NCBI RefSeq assembly: GCF_018860855.1 | Contig: NZ_JAHKQE010000016.1 | Coordinates: forward strand, 1-62,670 | Length of the DNA: 62,670 nt | DNA from: Amphritea atlantica | Lineage (GTDB): Bacteria > Pseudomonadota > Gammaproteobacteria > Pseudomonadales > Balneatricaceae | Direction: 5' to 3' | In this document: positions 9,641-20,570 of the stretch, one piece after another | Layout: each line of letters starts with the position of its first letter | How positions within the stretch are numbered: position 1 is the first letter of the stretch | The notes under the pieces: generated by a model | What the model was told of the DNA's origin: nothing | Databases searched by the model: none | What the model saw: only the letters and a program-made list of their open reading frames with translations | Position numbers and translations under genes: made by a program

Positions 9641-10261
9641 ATGTTTGTAGTGGGTCTTACCGGTGGCATTAGCAGTGGAAAATCTGCTGTGTCCCACCTA
9701 TTTGAGCAATTATCCGTGACCGTGATTGATGCGGACCAAGTCGCCCGTGAAGTCGTTGAGCCCGGTGAGCCGGCGCTGGAAAAAATTACCCAACGTTTCG
9801 GGTCAGAGATACGCTTAGCCAACGGAGGATTAGACCGTAAAGCGCTGCGAAAAATTGTTTTTACTGATCCCCGCCAACGGGACTGGTTAGAACAGCTACT
9901 GCACCCACTCATTCGGGATCGTATTCTGTTAAAGCTGGATCAGTGCGATTCAGACTATGCTATCTTGGCATCGCCACTTTTATTAGAAACCGATCAGCAT
10001 CTGCTGGTGAATCATATTGTGGTGGTCGACGTGGATGAAGGGACTCAGATTAGCCGTACCGTGGCACGCGATAATACAGATATTGCACAGGTAAAAGCGA
10101 TTATCGCCGCACAGATGCCCCATGATGAACGCGTCACTAAAGCCCATGACCTAATCGATAACAGCGGCTCTTTGGCAGATCTTAAGCCGCAGATTGAACA
10201 ACTACATTTAAAGTTTCTGTCGCAAGCACAACAGGAACAGGAGTCCGACCTTGGCAAATAA
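9641..10261 (+). CDS. coaE: Dephospho-CoA kinase
   Basis: CoaE phosphorylates the 3'-hydroxyl of dephospho-CoA in the last step of coenzyme A synthesis. The 206-residue protein starts with the P-loop [11 protein letters not shown] (residues 5-15). It shows the family motifs [13 protein letters not shown] and the lid-region HPLIRDRI. It follows pilD by 39 bp in the conserved pilD-coaE-yacG order and overlaps yacG by 11 nt. Confidence 0.96.
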   Translation: MFVVGLTGGISSGKSAVSHLFEQLSVTVIDADQVAREVVEPGEPALEKITQRFGSEIRLANGGLDRKALRKIVFTDPRQRDWLEQLLHPLIRDRILLKLDQCDSDYAILASPLLLETDQHLLVNHIVVVDVDEGTQISRTVARDNTDIAQVKAIIAAQMPHDERVTKAHDLIDNSGSLADLKPQIEQLHLKFLSQAQQEQESDLGK

Positions 10262-10502
10262 CCCCAGCAATAACTCACACGGCAAAAAAACGCTCGTCGC
10301 CTGCCCTACCTGTAAAAAAGAGTTGGAGTGGAGTAGCGAAAACCCTTTTAGACCTTTCTGTAGCGAACGCTGTAAGATGATTGATCTGGGCGCTTGGGCG
10401 GCAGAAGAGTATCAGATTGCGGCAGAGCCCAGTGTCGACGATTACAGCAGCAGCTTTGAAGATGCCGAAGGCAGCGATTATCTAGACCGACCGCTACACT
10501 AA
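10251..10502 (+). CDS. yacG: DNA gyrase inhibitor YacG (zinc finger)
   Basis: A small 83-residue zinc protein of the YacG family, which in E. coli binds GyrB and inhibits gyrase. The zinc site is CPTC ... FCSERC (C-x2-C-x15-C-x3-C), followed by the conserved DLGAWA. The C-terminal tail is acidic and disordered. The start is a TTG inside the coaE 3' end, preceded by a CAGGAG Shine-Dalgarno; no ATG lies upstream of the zinc motif. Translation is therefore probably coupled to coaE. Confidence 0.93.
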   Translation: MANNPSNNSHGKKTLVACPTCKKELEWSSENPFRPFCSERCKMIDLGAWAAEEYQIAAEPSVDDYSSSFEDAEGSDYLDRPLH

Positions 10503-10570
10503 TTACAAGATACCGATGTGGCTTTTTATTGAGATATAAATACTCGACGCATTATGTTGATCTAGCTTTA

Positions 10571-10662
10571 TCGCCCCTAGAAGGGGCTCCTACAAGCAAA
10601 GGACGTGCGGAATAAGCAAAGGAAGTACTGAATTTTACGTGGGAGCTACCTCTGGCTGCGAT
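10571..10662. repeat. REP-like pair between convergent genes
   Basis: Two short elements face each other between yacG and the convergent Nudix gene. The first (10571-10595) has a 6-bp stem GCCCCT/AGGGGC followed by CTCCTACAA. The second (10638-10662) reads GTGGGAGCTACCTCTGGCTG and has a degenerate stem. They resemble Pseudomonas-type REP sequences (TGTAGGAGC followed by a hairpin) arranged as a BIME-like inverted pair. Confidence 0.55.
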
Positions 10663-10672
10663 TATCTGCGTA

Positions 10673-11677
10673 TCAACAGCGAAAACCACTGATGGCCGCA
10701 ATCCCCTGACCTCCGACGTCGATAGTCTTTTCGAGATCATCGCGCGATACCCCACCCAGCGCATAAACCGGCAACCTTGTTTGACTCACTAGCCGGGTAA
10801 ACTCATCCCAACCTAGCGGTGCAGTATCGGGATGACTCGGCGTCTGCTGTACTGGCGAGAGAGTAATGTAATCCACCCCGACCCGTTCAGCCTGCTGAAT
10901 CTGCTCTAAGCTGTGACAGGATGCCCCCAACCAACGCCCCGAAAACAGATCACAACTATCCGGCCCTTGTTGATCCAACTGCTGCAGGCGGTCGGAGCTT
11001 AAATGAATAGCGGATACGCCGGCCGCGTTCGCCGTTTCGATTGAGGTATTCCAGATAATCGGCAGGCTTTTAAAGCGCTCAGCAAGCTGCGTATAAAGCG
11101 CTAACTGCACAGAGTTAGTCAGATGCTTTGCCCGCAACATAATCGCGTCAGCGCCATTAAGGGTCGCTTGAGCCACAAATCCACCGTACTGATCGGCTAG
11201 CTCAGTTAAGCACGACTCGCTGACTTGGCCGTTTTCTAACAAAGGCTCCGTCGAAAACTCCGGCGTAATCGCCATCGCGTTTGGCAATAACAGTGCATTA
11301 ACGATCGGTTTATTGGCCGCCGGAAACTGATAGTTTGGCAACTCAGACAAGCGGATCCATTTTAGTGGCTGACCTTCTCGGCCATAAGCTTCGCCGCTAA
11401 AATGGTTGACTCGGAATACATCCAGCATTACAGATTTATCCGGATAGTGATAGGGCACCTGTATTAACGGTCGAGTGGCCGCCAGATCAATCGTAATACC
11501 CAACTCTTCATGCAGCTCCCGGGCAAGCGCATCGCGAGCTGATTCGCCCGACTCCACCTTGCCACCGGGAAACTCCCATAAGCCACCCTGATGCTGCTTG
11601 CTATTACGCAGTGCGATCAGCAGCTCACCGGACTCATTAAAGATCGCCGCTGCCGCCACATGAATCAGTTTAGACAA
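10673..11677 (-). CDS. Nudix hydrolase (MutT-like) fused to a thiamine-phosphate-synthase-like domain
   Basis: A 334-residue fusion. Residues 1-130 form a MutT-type Nudix domain with the box GGKVESGESARDALARELHE followed by ELGI (about 38-60), expected to hydrolyse oxidised nucleotides such as 8-oxo-dGTP. Residues about 155-334 resemble ThiE/TenI TIM barrels (MLRAK, GASCHS, DYITLSPVQQT, ALGGV). The ThiE aspartate of the usual IINDR motif is replaced (IIWNTS), so synthase activity is doubtful. The same fusion is known in Pseudomonas. It lies just downstream of argJ (24 bp) on the same strand. Confidence 0.9.
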   Translation of the reverse strand: MSKLIHVAAAAIFNESGELLIALRNSKQHQGGLWEFPGGKVESGESARDALARELHEELGITIDLAATRPLIQVPYHYPDKSVMLDVFRVNHFSGEAYGREGQPLKWIRLSELPNYQFPAANKPIVNALLLPNAMAITPEFSTEPLLENGQVSESCLTELADQYGGFVAQATLNGADAIMLRAKHLTNSVQLALYTQLAERFKSLPIIWNTSIETANAAGVSAIHLSSDRLQQLDQQGPDSCDLFSGRWLGASCHSLEQIQQAERVGVDYITLSPVQQTPSHPDTAPLGWDEFTRLVSQTRLPVYALGGVSRDDLEKTIDVGGQGIAAISGFRC

Positions 11678-11701
11678 AACCTATTCCTATTCAAAAATTG
11701 A

Positions 11702-12919
11702 TTAAGAACGATAGTCCGCATTGATGGCAACATAGTCTTTGCTCAAATCAGTGGTCCATACTGTTTCTTGCTGATCACCCCGATTAAGCAGAATACGAAT
11801 CGTAATCTCCTCTCGACTCATCACTGCCTGTCCAGCCGCTTCGGTATAACTGGCCGCACGGCCACCGTTTTCAACGATACAGGCTTCGCCCAGCCAGATT
11901 TGCAGCGCGTCAACATCGAGGTTATCAACGCCAGCATAGCCTACCGCCGCTAAGATCCGCCCCCAGTTAGGATCACTGGCAAACAGAGCGGTTTTTACCA
12001 ATGGAGAATGCGCCACCGCATAGGCTGTTTTTAACGCTTCATCAGAACTAGCCGCTTGCTCAACACTGATGGTAACAAATTTGGTTGCCCCTTCACCGTC
12101 ACGCACAATAGCCTGTGCCAGTTCGAGCAACACCTTGTTAACCGCCGCATCAAACAGTGCCAACAGCTCTGCGGTCGTTTCACTGATCTCGATACCACTG
12201 GCACCGGTCGCTATTAACATGCAGGAATCATTGGTGGAAGTATCACCATCGATCGTAATACGGTTAAACGAACGATCCGCCGCACGGCTCAATAGCGCTT
12301 GCAGCAGTGCCGGTTCAACCTTCGCATCGGTGGCAATATAGGCCAACATGGTCGCCATATTCGGTTTGATCATACCGGCACCTTTAGAAATGCCGGTTAG
12401 GGTAATCAACTGTCCCTGATGCTCAATCTGCATCGAATAGGCTTTAGGACGCGTGTCGGTGGTCATAATGCCACTGGCAGCCTCTAGCCAGCCGTTATCA
12501 GTCAGGGCTTCAAAAGCAGCAGGAATCGCACTAATAATGCGTTCTTTCGGTAGTTTTTCACCGATCACGCCGGTCGAGAACGGCAACACCTGAGCAGACG
12601 TAACACCCGCCGCTTCAGCCACAGCCTGACACACATCCAGCGCGTCCTGATAGCCTTCCTTACCGGTTCCAGCATTCGCATTGCCGGTATTGGTCACCAG
12701 ATAGCTGGGCATTCCCTGTTGCAGGTGTTGCTTACAGATTCGCACCGGCGCGGCACAGAATTGATTGAGGGTGAAAACACCGGCGGTGCTTGCTCCAGCG
12801 GCGATCTCCATCAAAACCAAATCTTTTCGGCCCGGCTTTTTAACGCCCGCTGATGTTGTACCTATACGAAACCCTGCAACCGGGTGCAGCGTCGGAAGCG
12901 TGCCAGGACCTACTGCCAT
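11702..12919 (-). CDS. argJ: Bifunctional glutamate N-acetyltransferase / amino-acid acetyltransferase ArgJ
   Basis: ArgJ transfers the acetyl group from N-acetylornithine to glutamate and can also make N-acetylglutamate in the cyclic arginine pathway. The 405-residue precursor self-cleaves before the nucleophilic threonine in KPNMATMLAYI. Other family marks are KGAGMIKP and the C-terminal NADYRS. The frame is open two codons further to a TTG at 12925, but the ATG at 12919 is the better start because AAGGAG sits 6 nt upstream. A secA terminator precedes it. Confidence 0.95.
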   Translation of the reverse strand: MAVGPGTLPTLHPVAGFRIGTTSAGVKKPGRKDLVLMEIAAGASTAGVFTLNQFCAAPVRICKQHLQQGMPSYLVTNTGNANAGTGKEGYQDALDVCQAVAEAAGVTSAQVLPFSTGVIGEKLPKERIISAIPAAFEALTDNGWLEAASGIMTTDTRPKAYSMQIEHQGQLITLTGISKGAGMIKPNMATMLAYIATDAKVEPALLQALLSRAADRSFNRITIDGDTSTNDSCMLIATGASGIEISETTAELLALFDAAVNKVLLELAQAIVRDGEGATKFVTISVEQAASSDEALKTAYAVAHSPLVKTALFASDPNWGRILAAVGYAGVDNLDVDALQIWLGEACIVENGGRAASYTEAAGQAVMSREEITIRILLNRGDQQETVWTTDLSKDYVAINADYRS

Positions 12920-12940
12920 TACCAACTCCTTAAACCTTGA

Positions 12941-12968
12941 AAAAAAAGAAAGCAGCTTGGCTGCTTTC
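12941..12968 (-). terminator. Terminator between secA and argJ
   Basis: A perfect 9-bp stem GAAAGCAGC/GCTGCTTTC with a 3-nt loop is followed on the minus strand by seven T residues. It lies 50 bp after the secA stop and ends the lpxC-secA transcription. Confidence 0.9.
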
Positions 12969-13017
12969 TATCGATTAATCAATCACGCAATCAGGGTAAG
13001 TATTACCCCTTAAGCGA

Positions 13018-15762
13018 TCAGTTCAGCTTACCGTGACACTGTTTATACTTCTTGCCTGAACCACAAGGGCAAGGATCATTACGACCCACTTTTTTGCCAT
13101 CACGCACAAAGGTTTCAACTTCAGCCGCCGCTTCTGGTGCTTCATCAGCTTCAGGCTCATCGGCAGCCATTGCCGATGACTCAGCATGCTGGAAATTCAT
13201 CTGCTGCTGTTCGGCCTGCTCACGACGCTGACGTTCTAGCTCGTCCAGTTCTTCTGGTTGGCGTACCTGTACATGACTCAGAATTTTGATCACATCGGTC
13301 TTAATATTTTCCAACAGATGCTCAAATAAGATAAAGGATTCGCGTTTGTATTCCTGTTTTGGGTTTTTCTGTGCATAACCACGCAGGTGAATCCCTTGAC
13401 GCAGCATATCCATCGATTGAAGATGCTCTTTCCACAGCGTATCCAGCACCTGCAACATCACCTGTTTCTCGAACAGGCGCATATTTTCCACCCCAACAAA
13501 TGCCGCTTTAGCCTGATAATCTTCGACGATATCCCGCAGAATCCGCTCACGCAGTGTATCTTCATGCAGGGTGTCATCTTTATCTAGCCATTCCTGAATC
13601 GGCATCTCTATACCGAATTCAGACTCGATGTGTTTCTCTAACCCAGCAACATCCCATTGCTCTTCCAAGCTCTGAGGCTTGATATAATCATTGATTGTAT
13701 TTTCAACCACTTCAGCGCGTACCGCCTCGATGGTTTCAGAAATATCATTGGTCGCCATCAGCTCATTACGCTGATCATAGACCGCCCGGCGCTGATCGTT
13801 CGCCACATCATCATATTCCAGCAGTTGCTTACGAATATCGTAGTTACGGCCTTCAACTTTACGCTGTGCTTTTTCAATCGCGTTAGAGACCATCTTATGC
13901 TCGATCGCCTCGCCCTTCTCCATCCCCAGCGCTTTCATAAACTGACGCACACGATCAGAAGCAAAGATACGCATCAGATCATCTTCCAATGACAGGAAGA
14001 AGCGCGATGAACCATTATCACCCTGACGACCGGCACGGCCTCGAAGCTGGTTATCGATACGGCGTGATTCATGACGTTCAGTACCGATAATATGTAGACC
14101 ACCCGCCTTCAACACCGCATCATGGCGTTCTTGCCATTCAGCCTTCGCCTGCGCAATCTGCTCTTCAGTCGGGTTATCTAAACCTTCCAGCACCGCTTCA
14201 AACTTACCGCCCAGGACGATATCGGTACCACGACCCGCCATATTGGTGGCAATCGTCACTGCACCGGCACGGCCAGCATCGGCGATAATAGTCGCTTCCT
14301 TACCGTGATTCTTGGCGTTCAAGACATTGTGAGGGAAGTTTTTCTTCTTCAAGAAGTTAGAGATCATTTCAGACGATTCAACCGAGGCGGTACCCACCAG
14401 CACGGGACGTTTCTCTTCAACGCAGTGCTCGATCTCTTTTAGAATCGCTTCGTACTTCTCTTCAATTGTGAGGAAAACCAAATCGTTATAGTCGATCCGC
14501 GCAACCGGTACATTGGTTGGGATAACCACAACATCCAGACCATAGATCTGATTCAATTCGAATGCTTCGGTATCTGCGGTACCAGTCATACCAGACAGTT
14601 TTTCATACAAACGGAAGTAGTTCTGGAAGGTAGTCGATGCCAACGTCTGACTTTCTTGATTAATATGCACGCCTTCTTTCGCTTCAACTGCTTGATGCAA
14701 ACCTTCAGACCAGCGACGCCCCGGCATAATACGACCGGTGTGCTCATCAACGATAACCACTTCACCATCTTGAACGATGTAATCCACATCTCGCTGGAAC
14801 AGATTATGCGCCCGCAGTGCTGCCAATACATGGTGCAGCATACCTAAGTTCTGTGGTGCATAGAGACTTTCACCTTCGGCCAGAATCCCCTCTTTGGAGA
14901 GCATCTCCTCAATGCGCTGATGACCACGCTCAGTCAGTTCAACGGTGCGGTTCTTCTCATCAACAGCAAAATCACCGTCAATCTCGATCTCTTCTTTAGG
15001 ATCGATCTCGCCATCAAACTTTTCCAGTACCGGAATCAAGGTGTTCATCTTGCGGTACATTTCGGAACTATCTTCCGCCGCACCAGAAATAATCAGCGGT
15101 GTACGCGCTTCATCAATCAGAATGGAGTCAACCTCATCCACAACTGAGAAGAAAAAATCACGCTGTACTTTGTCTTCAACACTAAAGGCCATGTTATCGC
15201 GCAGATAGTCGAAGCCAAATTCGTTGTTAGTACCGTAAGTAATATCGCAATGATAAGCGTCGCGTTTAGTTTGCGGGTCTTGGCCGGATAATACGACACC
15301 GACGCTCATACCGAGAAACTCATACAGTGGGCGCATCCACTCGGCATCTCGACTGGCTAGATAATCGTTCACTGTGACAACATGAACGCCCCGGCCCGCT
15401 AGCGCATTCAGGTAGACAGGCAGTGTTGCTACCAGGGTTTTACCTTCACCGGTACGCATCTCTGCGACTTTACCTTCATGCAGCGTGATACCACCGATCA
15501 TCTGCACATCGAAGTGACGCATCCCCATAACCCGACGGGAGGCTTCACGCACCACCGCAAAGGCTTCCGGTAGAATGGCATCCAGACTTTCGCCCTGAGC
15601 CAAACGCGCTTTGAACTCAACTGTCTTGGCTTTCAGATCATCATCAGAGAGGGGTTCTACTTCGCTTTCATAGCTATTGATCTGCTTAACGACCTTACCC
15701 ATCTGTTTGAGTACGCGATCGTTCTTACTACCAAATACCTTCTTAAACATCGAAGTGAACAT
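13018..15762 (-). CDS. secA: Preprotein translocase ATPase SecA
   Basis: SecA is the motor ATPase that pushes unfolded preproteins through SecYEG. The 914-residue protein has Walker A in MRTGEGKT (near 102-109), DEAD-like [13 protein letters not shown], the preprotein cross-linking domain, the second motor domain ([20 protein letters not shown]), the helical scaffold and a C-terminal zinc tail [13 protein letters not shown]. The zinc tail binds SecB and phospholipid. No secM arrest-peptide gene precedes it, unlike in enterobacteria; lpxC lies 189 bp upstream. Confidence 0.98.
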   Translation of the reverse strand: MFTSMFKKVFGSKNDRVLKQMGKVVKQINSYESEVEPLSDDDLKAKTVEFKARLAQGESLDAILPEAFAVVREASRRVMGMRHFDVQMIGGITLHEGKVAEMRTGEGKTLVATLPVYLNALAGRGVHVVTVNDYLASRDAEWMRPLYEFLGMSVGVVLSGQDPQTKRDAYHCDITYGTNNEFGFDYLRDNMAFSVEDKVQRDFFFSVVDEVDSILIDEARTPLIISGAAEDSSEMYRKMNTLIPVLEKFDGEIDPKEEIEIDGDFAVDEKNRTVELTERGHQRIEEMLSKEGILAEGESLYAPQNLGMLHHVLAALRAHNLFQRDVDYIVQDGEVVIVDEHTGRIMPGRRWSEGLHQAVEAKEGVHINQESQTLASTTFQNYFRLYEKLSGMTGTADTEAFELNQIYGLDVVVIPTNVPVARIDYNDLVFLTIEEKYEAILKEIEHCVEEKRPVLVGTASVESSEMISNFLKKKNFPHNVLNAKNHGKEATIIADAGRAGAVTIATNMAGRGTDIVLGGKFEAVLEGLDNPTEEQIAQAKAEWQERHDAVLKAGGLHIIGTERHESRRIDNQLRGRAGRQGDNGSSRFFLSLEDDLMRIFASDRVRQFMKALGMEKGEAIEHKMVSNAIEKAQRKVEGRNYDIRKQLLEYDDVANDQRRAVYDQRNELMATNDISETIEAVRAEVVENTINDYIKPQSLEEQWDVAGLEKHIESEFGIEMPIQEWLDKDDTLHEDTLRERILRDIVEDYQAKAAFVGVENMRLFEKQVMLQVLDTLWKEHLQSMDMLRQGIHLRGYAQKNPKQEYKRESFILFEHLLENIKTDVIKILSHVQVRQPEELDELERQRREQAEQQQMNFQHAESSAMAADEPEADEAPEAAAEVETFVRDGKKVGRNDPCPCGSGKKYKQCHGKLN

Positions 15763-15906
15763 AATCTGATTATTTACCTATTAGCAGCGGCGGGCTTGGG
15801 CCGGTTAAAGTATTAAATTAACGCAACATTCTACATCTATTGGGGCATCAAATTGAATCTCAATAGGGATATTTTTTCAGCGGGTATAAATGACCGGAAA
15901 AATGGT

Positions 15907-15935
15907 AAAAAGCCGGACTGAAGAGTCCGGCTTTT
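15907..15935 (-). terminator. Terminator downstream of lpxC
   Basis: A stem AAAAAGCCGGACT / AGTCCGGCTTTT with a GAAG loop lies 17 bp after lpxC. The minus-strand copy ends in a T run, so the dcw transcript probably stops here and secA has its own promoter in the next 145 bp. Confidence 0.85.
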
Positions 15936-15951
15936 ATAGAATGGATACGAT

Positions 15952-16866
15952 TTAGCTGACAGCGGCGGGCTGCAAGTATGAAATAGGCATCGATTGTTCG
16001 CGCCCTTCAAAGGTAACAATCTCCCACGCGTCTTCTGTTTCCAGTAGTTTACGCAACAGCAAATTGTTTAAATGGTGTCCTGATTTGAAGCCATGAAATT
16101 CACCAATCAAGCTTTTACCCAACAGATAAAGATCACCAACCGCATCCAGCACCTTATGTTTTACAAACTCATCATCATACCGCAGACCATCTTCATTCAA
16201 GATACGGTAGTCATCAACAACGATGGCATTATCCATACTGCCACCCAATGCCAGATTTTGGCCTCGTAGATATTCAATATCCCGCATAAAACCAAAGGTA
16301 CGCGCACGGCTAACCTCTTTAACAAATGAGGTGCTAGAAAAATCGAGGCAGGCTTCCATGTTTTTTTCAGCGAAAGCGGGATGATCAAATTCAATCATAA
16401 AACTTACTTTAAAACCGTCAAACGGCTTAAAGGTGGCCGACTTTTCATCTAGTTCGACACTAATCTCTTTCTTAATGCGGATAAACTGTTTAGGGGCATC
16501 CTGTTCCTGAATACCAGCAGATTGAATCAGGAAGACAAACGGCGCAGCACTACCATCCATGATCGGCACTTCTTCAGCACTCAGCTCAACAAACGCATTA
16601 TCAATACCCAGTCCAGCAAGAGCCGACAACAAGTGCTCTACCGTGCAGACCCGTACGTCACCTTTCTGCAGATTGGTTGATAGCGTCGTATCACCGACAT
16701 TTTTGGCGCAAGCATTAATCTCTACCATTGGCTCGAGATCGACGCGACGGAAAACAATGCCGGTATCCACGGGGGCAGGTTTTAGTGTCAAATACACTTT
16801 CTGCCCAGTGTGGAGGCCCACGCCAGTTGCTTTAATACTGTTCCGTAATGTACGTTGTCCGATCAT
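15952..16866 (-). CDS. lpxC: UDP-3-O-acyl-N-acetylglucosamine deacetylase LpxC
   Basis: LpxC is the zinc deacetylase that commits UDP-acyl-GlcNAc to lipid A synthesis. With the ATG at 16866 it has 304 residues and begins [21 protein letters not shown], as expected. Zinc ligands are His in [12 protein letters not shown] and His/Asp in [15 protein letters not shown]; the catalytic His lies in [15 protein letters not shown] precedes the ATG, which is why the 16-codon upstream extension to 16914 is not used. It follows ftsZ by 118 bp at the end of the dcw cluster. Confidence 0.97.
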   Translation of the reverse strand: MIGQRTLRNSIKATGVGLHTGQKVYLTLKPAPVDTGIVFRRVDLEPMVEINACAKNVGDTTLSTNLQKGDVRVCTVEHLLSALAGLGIDNAFVELSAEEVPIMDGSAAPFVFLIQSAGIQEQDAPKQFIRIKKEISVELDEKSATFKPFDGFKVSFMIEFDHPAFAEKNMEACLDFSSTSFVKEVSRARTFGFMRDIEYLRGQNLALGGSMDNAIVVDDYRILNEDGLRYDDEFVKHKVLDAVGDLYLLGKSLIGEFHGFKSGHHLNNLLLRKLLETEDAWEIVTFEGREQSMPISYLQPAAVS

Positions 16867-16984
16867 ATTTCCTGCCAAGGTTATTTTGTGGCGATAAACG
16901 CGCCATTTTAGCAAAATTACGTCTATATCAGCAATAACTGATTTAGCGTAATACCGACAATGTCAGGCTAAGAGATCAATTTCA

Positions 16985-18181
16985 TCAATCCGCCTGACGC
17001 CGCAGAAACGTCGGGATATCCAGATAGGTCTCAGTTTCTCCTTGCGTGCTACTCTTCGACTGCTGTGAGCTAGAAAGTTCCCTCTGTGACACTCTATTTT
17101 TTTCAGCACTGATATGATCTGCCTTTCGACGATGCACGGCCGGCAATTCAAGCTGATCTAGATCGAGTTCACCGTCGGGCTTACGGTTACTACTCACCAC
17201 CTTAACCGTCGTTTCTTCAGGTTCAGCTTTTTGTAATCCGGTAGCGACAACGGTCACCTTAATATCATCAGTCATTTCTGGATCAATAACCGTACCGACC
17301 ACGACGATAGCATTATCGGAGGCAAACTCTTCGATCACCTGCCCCACATCACTAAACTCACCGAGTCCCAAATCGAGACCCGCAGTGATATTGACCAGAA
17401 TGCCTCGAGCGCCCATGAGATCGACATCTTCAAGTAATGGACTACGAACAGCCGCCTGTGCTGCTTCCATCGCACGGTTTTCACCCCGTGCCATACCGGT
17501 GCCCATCATCGAGGTGCCCATTTCTGACATCACAGTACGCACATCTGCAAAGTCGACGTTGATCATACCCGGACGGATAATCAGATCAGAGATGCCCTGC
17601 ACAGCGCCTTTCAGCACGTCATTGGCTTCATCAAAGGCCTTCATCAGGGTACAGTTTTTACCCAGCACCTGGAGCAGTTTTTCGTTGGGCACAATAATCA
17701 AGGAATCAACATGCTCAGAAAGCTCTTTGATACCCTGATCGGCAATCAGCATTCGCTTTTTACCTTCAAACGGGAAAGGCTTAGTGACCACCGCAACGGT
17801 CAGGATACCGAGCTCTTTTGCCACTTCAGCAACAATCGGTGCTGCCCCCGTACCTGTACCGCCCCCCATACCGGCGGTGATAAACACCATATCCGCGCCG
17901 CGAAGCATCTCGACGATCTGATCACGATCATCCAAAGCCGCCTGCCGACCAATATCAGGATTCGCTCCTGCCCCCAACCCTTTGGTGATCTCGCCACCTA
18001 ATTGCAGGACACTGCGCGAGGCCATATTATTCAAGGCCTGTGCATCGGTATTGGCACAGATAAACTCAACCCCATCAACTTCTGACGAGACCATGTGCTG
18101 GACCGCGTTACCGCCGCCACCACCAACGCCAATCACTTTAATGACGGCGCTCTGTGCAATGTTATTCACTAATTCAAACAT
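16985..18181 (-). CDS. ftsZ: Cell division GTPase FtsZ
   Basis: FtsZ is the tubulin-like GTPase that forms the Z-ring. The 398-residue form begins MFELVNN, contains the tubulin signature [10 protein letters not shown] near 105-114, the T7 loop NVDFADV, a variable linker and the conserved C-terminal peptide ([13 protein letters not shown]) that binds FtsA and ZipA. The start at 18181 has GGAGGGAAGG just upstream; the open frame continuing to 18256 is not needed. A 171-bp gap separates it from ftsA and could hold an extra promoter. Confidence 0.98.
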   Translation of the reverse strand: MFELVNNIAQSAVIKVIGVGGGGGNAVQHMVSSEVDGVEFICANTDAQALNNMASRSVLQLGGEITKGLGAGANPDIGRQAALDDRDQIVEMLRGADMVFITAGMGGGTGTGAAPIVAEVAKELGILTVAVVTKPFPFEGKKRMLIADQGIKELSEHVDSLIIVPNEKLLQVLGKNCTLMKAFDEANDVLKGAVQGISDLIIRPGMINVDFADVRTVMSEMGTSMMGTGMARGENRAMEAAQAAVRSPLLEDVDLMGARGILVNITAGLDLGLGEFSDVGQVIEEFASDNAIVVVGTVIDPEMTDDIKVTVVATGLQKAEPEETTVKVVSSNRKPDGELDLDQLELPAVHRRKADHISAEKNRVSQRELSSSQQSKSSTQGETETYLDIPTFLRRQAD

Positions 18182-18352
18182 ATCCCTTCCCTCCAGGTTC
18201 AGTGCCCGACCCGCACCTGCTTGTGTTGCATTCTGTTTCATTGCTGACTGCCACATCCTGTGAATACTTCAATCACTCGGGGTAACACCGTATGTATCAC
18301 GCCCCGCTCTATTTATACTTCGAATCCATTCTGCCTTACGCTTACAAAATCA

Positions 18353-19594
18353 TCAGAAGTTCCCCTGAAACCAGGTTTTCATCCGTTGCAGTACATTCGG
18401 CTGCTCAGGACCATCGTCAACCAGCACCGCTTCAGCCTGATGCTGTACATCTTGTTTCGCGTATTGCAGTAAGCCAATACCGGTGGCATAGATGGGGCTA
18501 TTCAAAATATCCCCCATCCCGCGCACCCCTTTTGGCAATGCCAGACGTACTGGCATATGAAAAATCTCTTCAGCGAGTTCGACTGCGCCTTCCATCTTCG
18601 CCGTGCCGCCAGTCAGGACGATACCCGCCGCGACCAAATCTTCAAATCCACTACGACGCAACTCTGACTGTATCAGCGTAAACAGTTCGTCATAGCGAGG
18701 CTCAACGACTTCAGCCAACGCTTGGCGAGATAGATCCCGTGATGGCCGATCACCCACACTCGGCACCTTAATCGTATCTTCGGCTCTGGCCAGTTGCGCC
18801 AATGCGCAGGCATATTTAATTTTAATCTCTTCCGCATGGGGTGTCGGTGTACGCAACGCCATGGCGATATCGTTGGTCACCTGATCACCAGCTATCGGGA
18901 TAACCGCAGTATGTCGAATCGAACCGCCGGTAAAGATGGCGATATCGGTGGTACCACCGCCCATATCCACCATACAAACACCCAGTTCTTTCTCGTCCTC
19001 GGTCAACACTGACAAACTCGACGCTAGCTGCTCTAACACAGAGTTATCCACCGCTAAACCACAACGCTGAACACATTTTTCAATATTCTGTACTGCATTT
19101 ACCGCACCGGTCACCAGATGAACCTTGGCTTCTAAACGCACACCGGACATCCCTAGTGGCTCGCGAATACCTTCCTGATTATCGATGACATATTCCTGCG
19201 GTAAGATATGCAGAATTTTCTGATCAGCCGGTATGGCGACGGCGCGAGCTGCATCGATGACTCGATCGAGATCATGCTCCATCACTTCACCCTCACGAAC
19301 CGCAACGATGCCGTGAGAATTCATGCTATTAATATGGCTACCTGCAATGCCCACCGTGACAGAATGAATCTTACAACCTGCCATCAACTCAGCTTCATCC
19401 ACCGCTCGCTGAATGGAGTGCACGGTGGATTCAATATTCACCACGACCCCGCGCTTCAGTCCACGGGATTCATGTGAACCAATACCTACGATATCGATCA
19501 TGCCGTCAAGGCCAACTTCACCAACAAGACACACCACTTTTGAGGTGCCTATATCCAGTGCCACGATCATATTATTTCCAGGCTTCATCGCCAT
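18353..19594 (-). CDS. ftsA: Cell division protein FtsA
   Basis: FtsA is the actin-like protein that tethers FtsZ to the membrane. The 413-residue form starts MAMKPGNNMIVALDIGTSKV, matching Pseudomonas FtsA, and includes the phosphate-1 motif DIGTSK, phosphate-2 DMGGGTTD and adenosine-binding TGG. It ends with an amphipathic membrane-targeting helix (residues MKTWFQGNF). The frame is open upstream into ftsQ (to 19681), but the ATG at 19594, just after the ftsQ stop at 19605, fits the family. Confidence 0.96.
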   Translation of the reverse strand: MAMKPGNNMIVALDIGTSKVVCLVGEVGLDGMIDIVGIGSHESRGLKRGVVVNIESTVHSIQRAVDEAELMAGCKIHSVTVGIAGSHINSMNSHGIVAVREGEVMEHDLDRVIDAARAVAIPADQKILHILPQEYVIDNQEGIREPLGMSGVRLEAKVHLVTGAVNAVQNIEKCVQRCGLAVDNSVLEQLASSLSVLTEDEKELGVCMVDMGGGTTDIAIFTGGSIRHTAVIPIAGDQVTNDIAMALRTPTPHAEEIKIKYACALAQLARAEDTIKVPSVGDRPSRDLSRQALAEVVEPRYDELFTLIQSELRRSGFEDLVAAGIVLTGGTAKMEGAVELAEEIFHMPVRLALPKGVRGMGDILNSPIYATGIGLLQYAKQDVQHQAEAVLVDDGPEQPNVLQRMKTWFQGNF

Positions 19595-19604
19595 ATTCTC
19601 TGTA

Positions 19605-20567
19605 TCAACCCTTCTGTTGTTCATCAGTGGCCGCCAAAGGGCGCCACTTAACGGCAATGCCGTTGTTGTATCGAATATCAATCTGTTCTATTCGGCCGGC
19701 GTCCGCTTCCGCCTGCAGACGCTGTTGATAGATGGTCAAAAAGCGCTCTAACCGCGCCACAACCTGATCTCGACCGACAACCACTCGGATGCCATTATCC
19801 AGTAACAAAGTCCAAGCACCCCGAGCTTCGAGCTTTAACTCAACTAACCGTAAACCGGTATTACGCAGCATCTGATTCAAGTCGTAATATTCCGACATCA
19901 TCATCCCCGTATTACTCGAAGGCCCCCGCAAACGCGGTAGTGCACTGTATTTAGCAACATCATCCGGCCAAAAAATATCGCCTTCATGGTTTAACAAACC
20001 ATCTTCACCCCAACGGGCAATAGGTACTTCTTCGGTCACCGTCAGATATAAAGATGCCGGCCAGCGGCGACCCACACCAACCTGATACACCCAAGGATCA
20101 ACCTGTATACCGGCTTTGACCGCCTGAATATCCGCGCTGAGCAGGCCACCATTCATGAGCGCCACCGACTTAGCGGCTATCTGTTGGCGATCAAGGTGCT
20201 GCGTATTACCGGCAAATATGACCTGCTCAACCGGCTGATCCAACCAGTTATACAAGGATCCGTATGCGTTACTCATCAACACCACAAATACCATTAGCGC
20301 GGTCAGAATAGTCGCCGGTTTAACCCACCAATCACCATCAATGCGATTCCACCAAGGGCCTTCGCTGTGCTCAGCCACTAGCTGTGTTGAGCTCTGTTTC
20401 GCTGCTGGCGTGTCCGTTTTGGCGGTTGGCTGTGCCTTTTTTACGCGGCCAAACCAGCCAGCCATTTTATTTTGCGGCTGTTCTGTTTTCTTATAAACCG
20501 TCGCAGAAGCCCCCCTTTTGGGCGGCTCTGGTGTTGGTTGTTCGGCAGAAAACAGTTTTTTCAGCAT
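19605..20567 (-). CDS. ftsQ: Cell division protein FtsQ
   Basis: FtsQ is the bitopic divisome protein that binds FtsB/FtsL. The 320-residue protein has a long cytoplasmic tail (about 1-80, Pro/Lys/Gln-rich), one transmembrane helix (WWVKPATILTALMVFVVLM, about 80-102), a periplasmic POTRA domain near 113-185 and the FtsQ beta domain. The cytoplasmic tail is longer than in E. coli. It starts 3 bp after the ddl stop. Confidence 0.95.
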   Translation of the reverse strand: MLKKLFSAEQPTPEPPKRGASATVYKKTEQPQNKMAGWFGRVKKAQPTAKTDTPAAKQSSTQLVAEHSEGPWWNRIDGDWWVKPATILTALMVFVVLMSNAYGSLYNWLDQPVEQVIFAGNTQHLDRQQIAAKSVALMNGGLLSADIQAVKAGIQVDPWVYQVGVGRRWPASLYLTVTEEVPIARWGEDGLLNHEGDIFWPDDVAKYSALPRLRGPSSNTGMMMSEYYDLNQMLRNTGLRLVELKLEARGAWTLLLDNGIRVVVGRDQVVARLERFLTIYQQRLQAEADAGRIEQIDIRYNNGIAVKWRPLAATDEQQKG

Positions 20568-20570
20568 CGC

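Noticed and set aside
15763-15951. Possible secM between lpxC and secA
   Set aside because: The 189-bp gap has a terminator, and the only frame across it (60 codons on the minus strand) overlaps lpxC and has no signal peptide or arrest motif ending in RAGP.
16867-16914. N-terminal extension of LpxC
   Set aside because: Family members start at the MI-x-QRTL sequence; AGGAAAT precedes that ATG.
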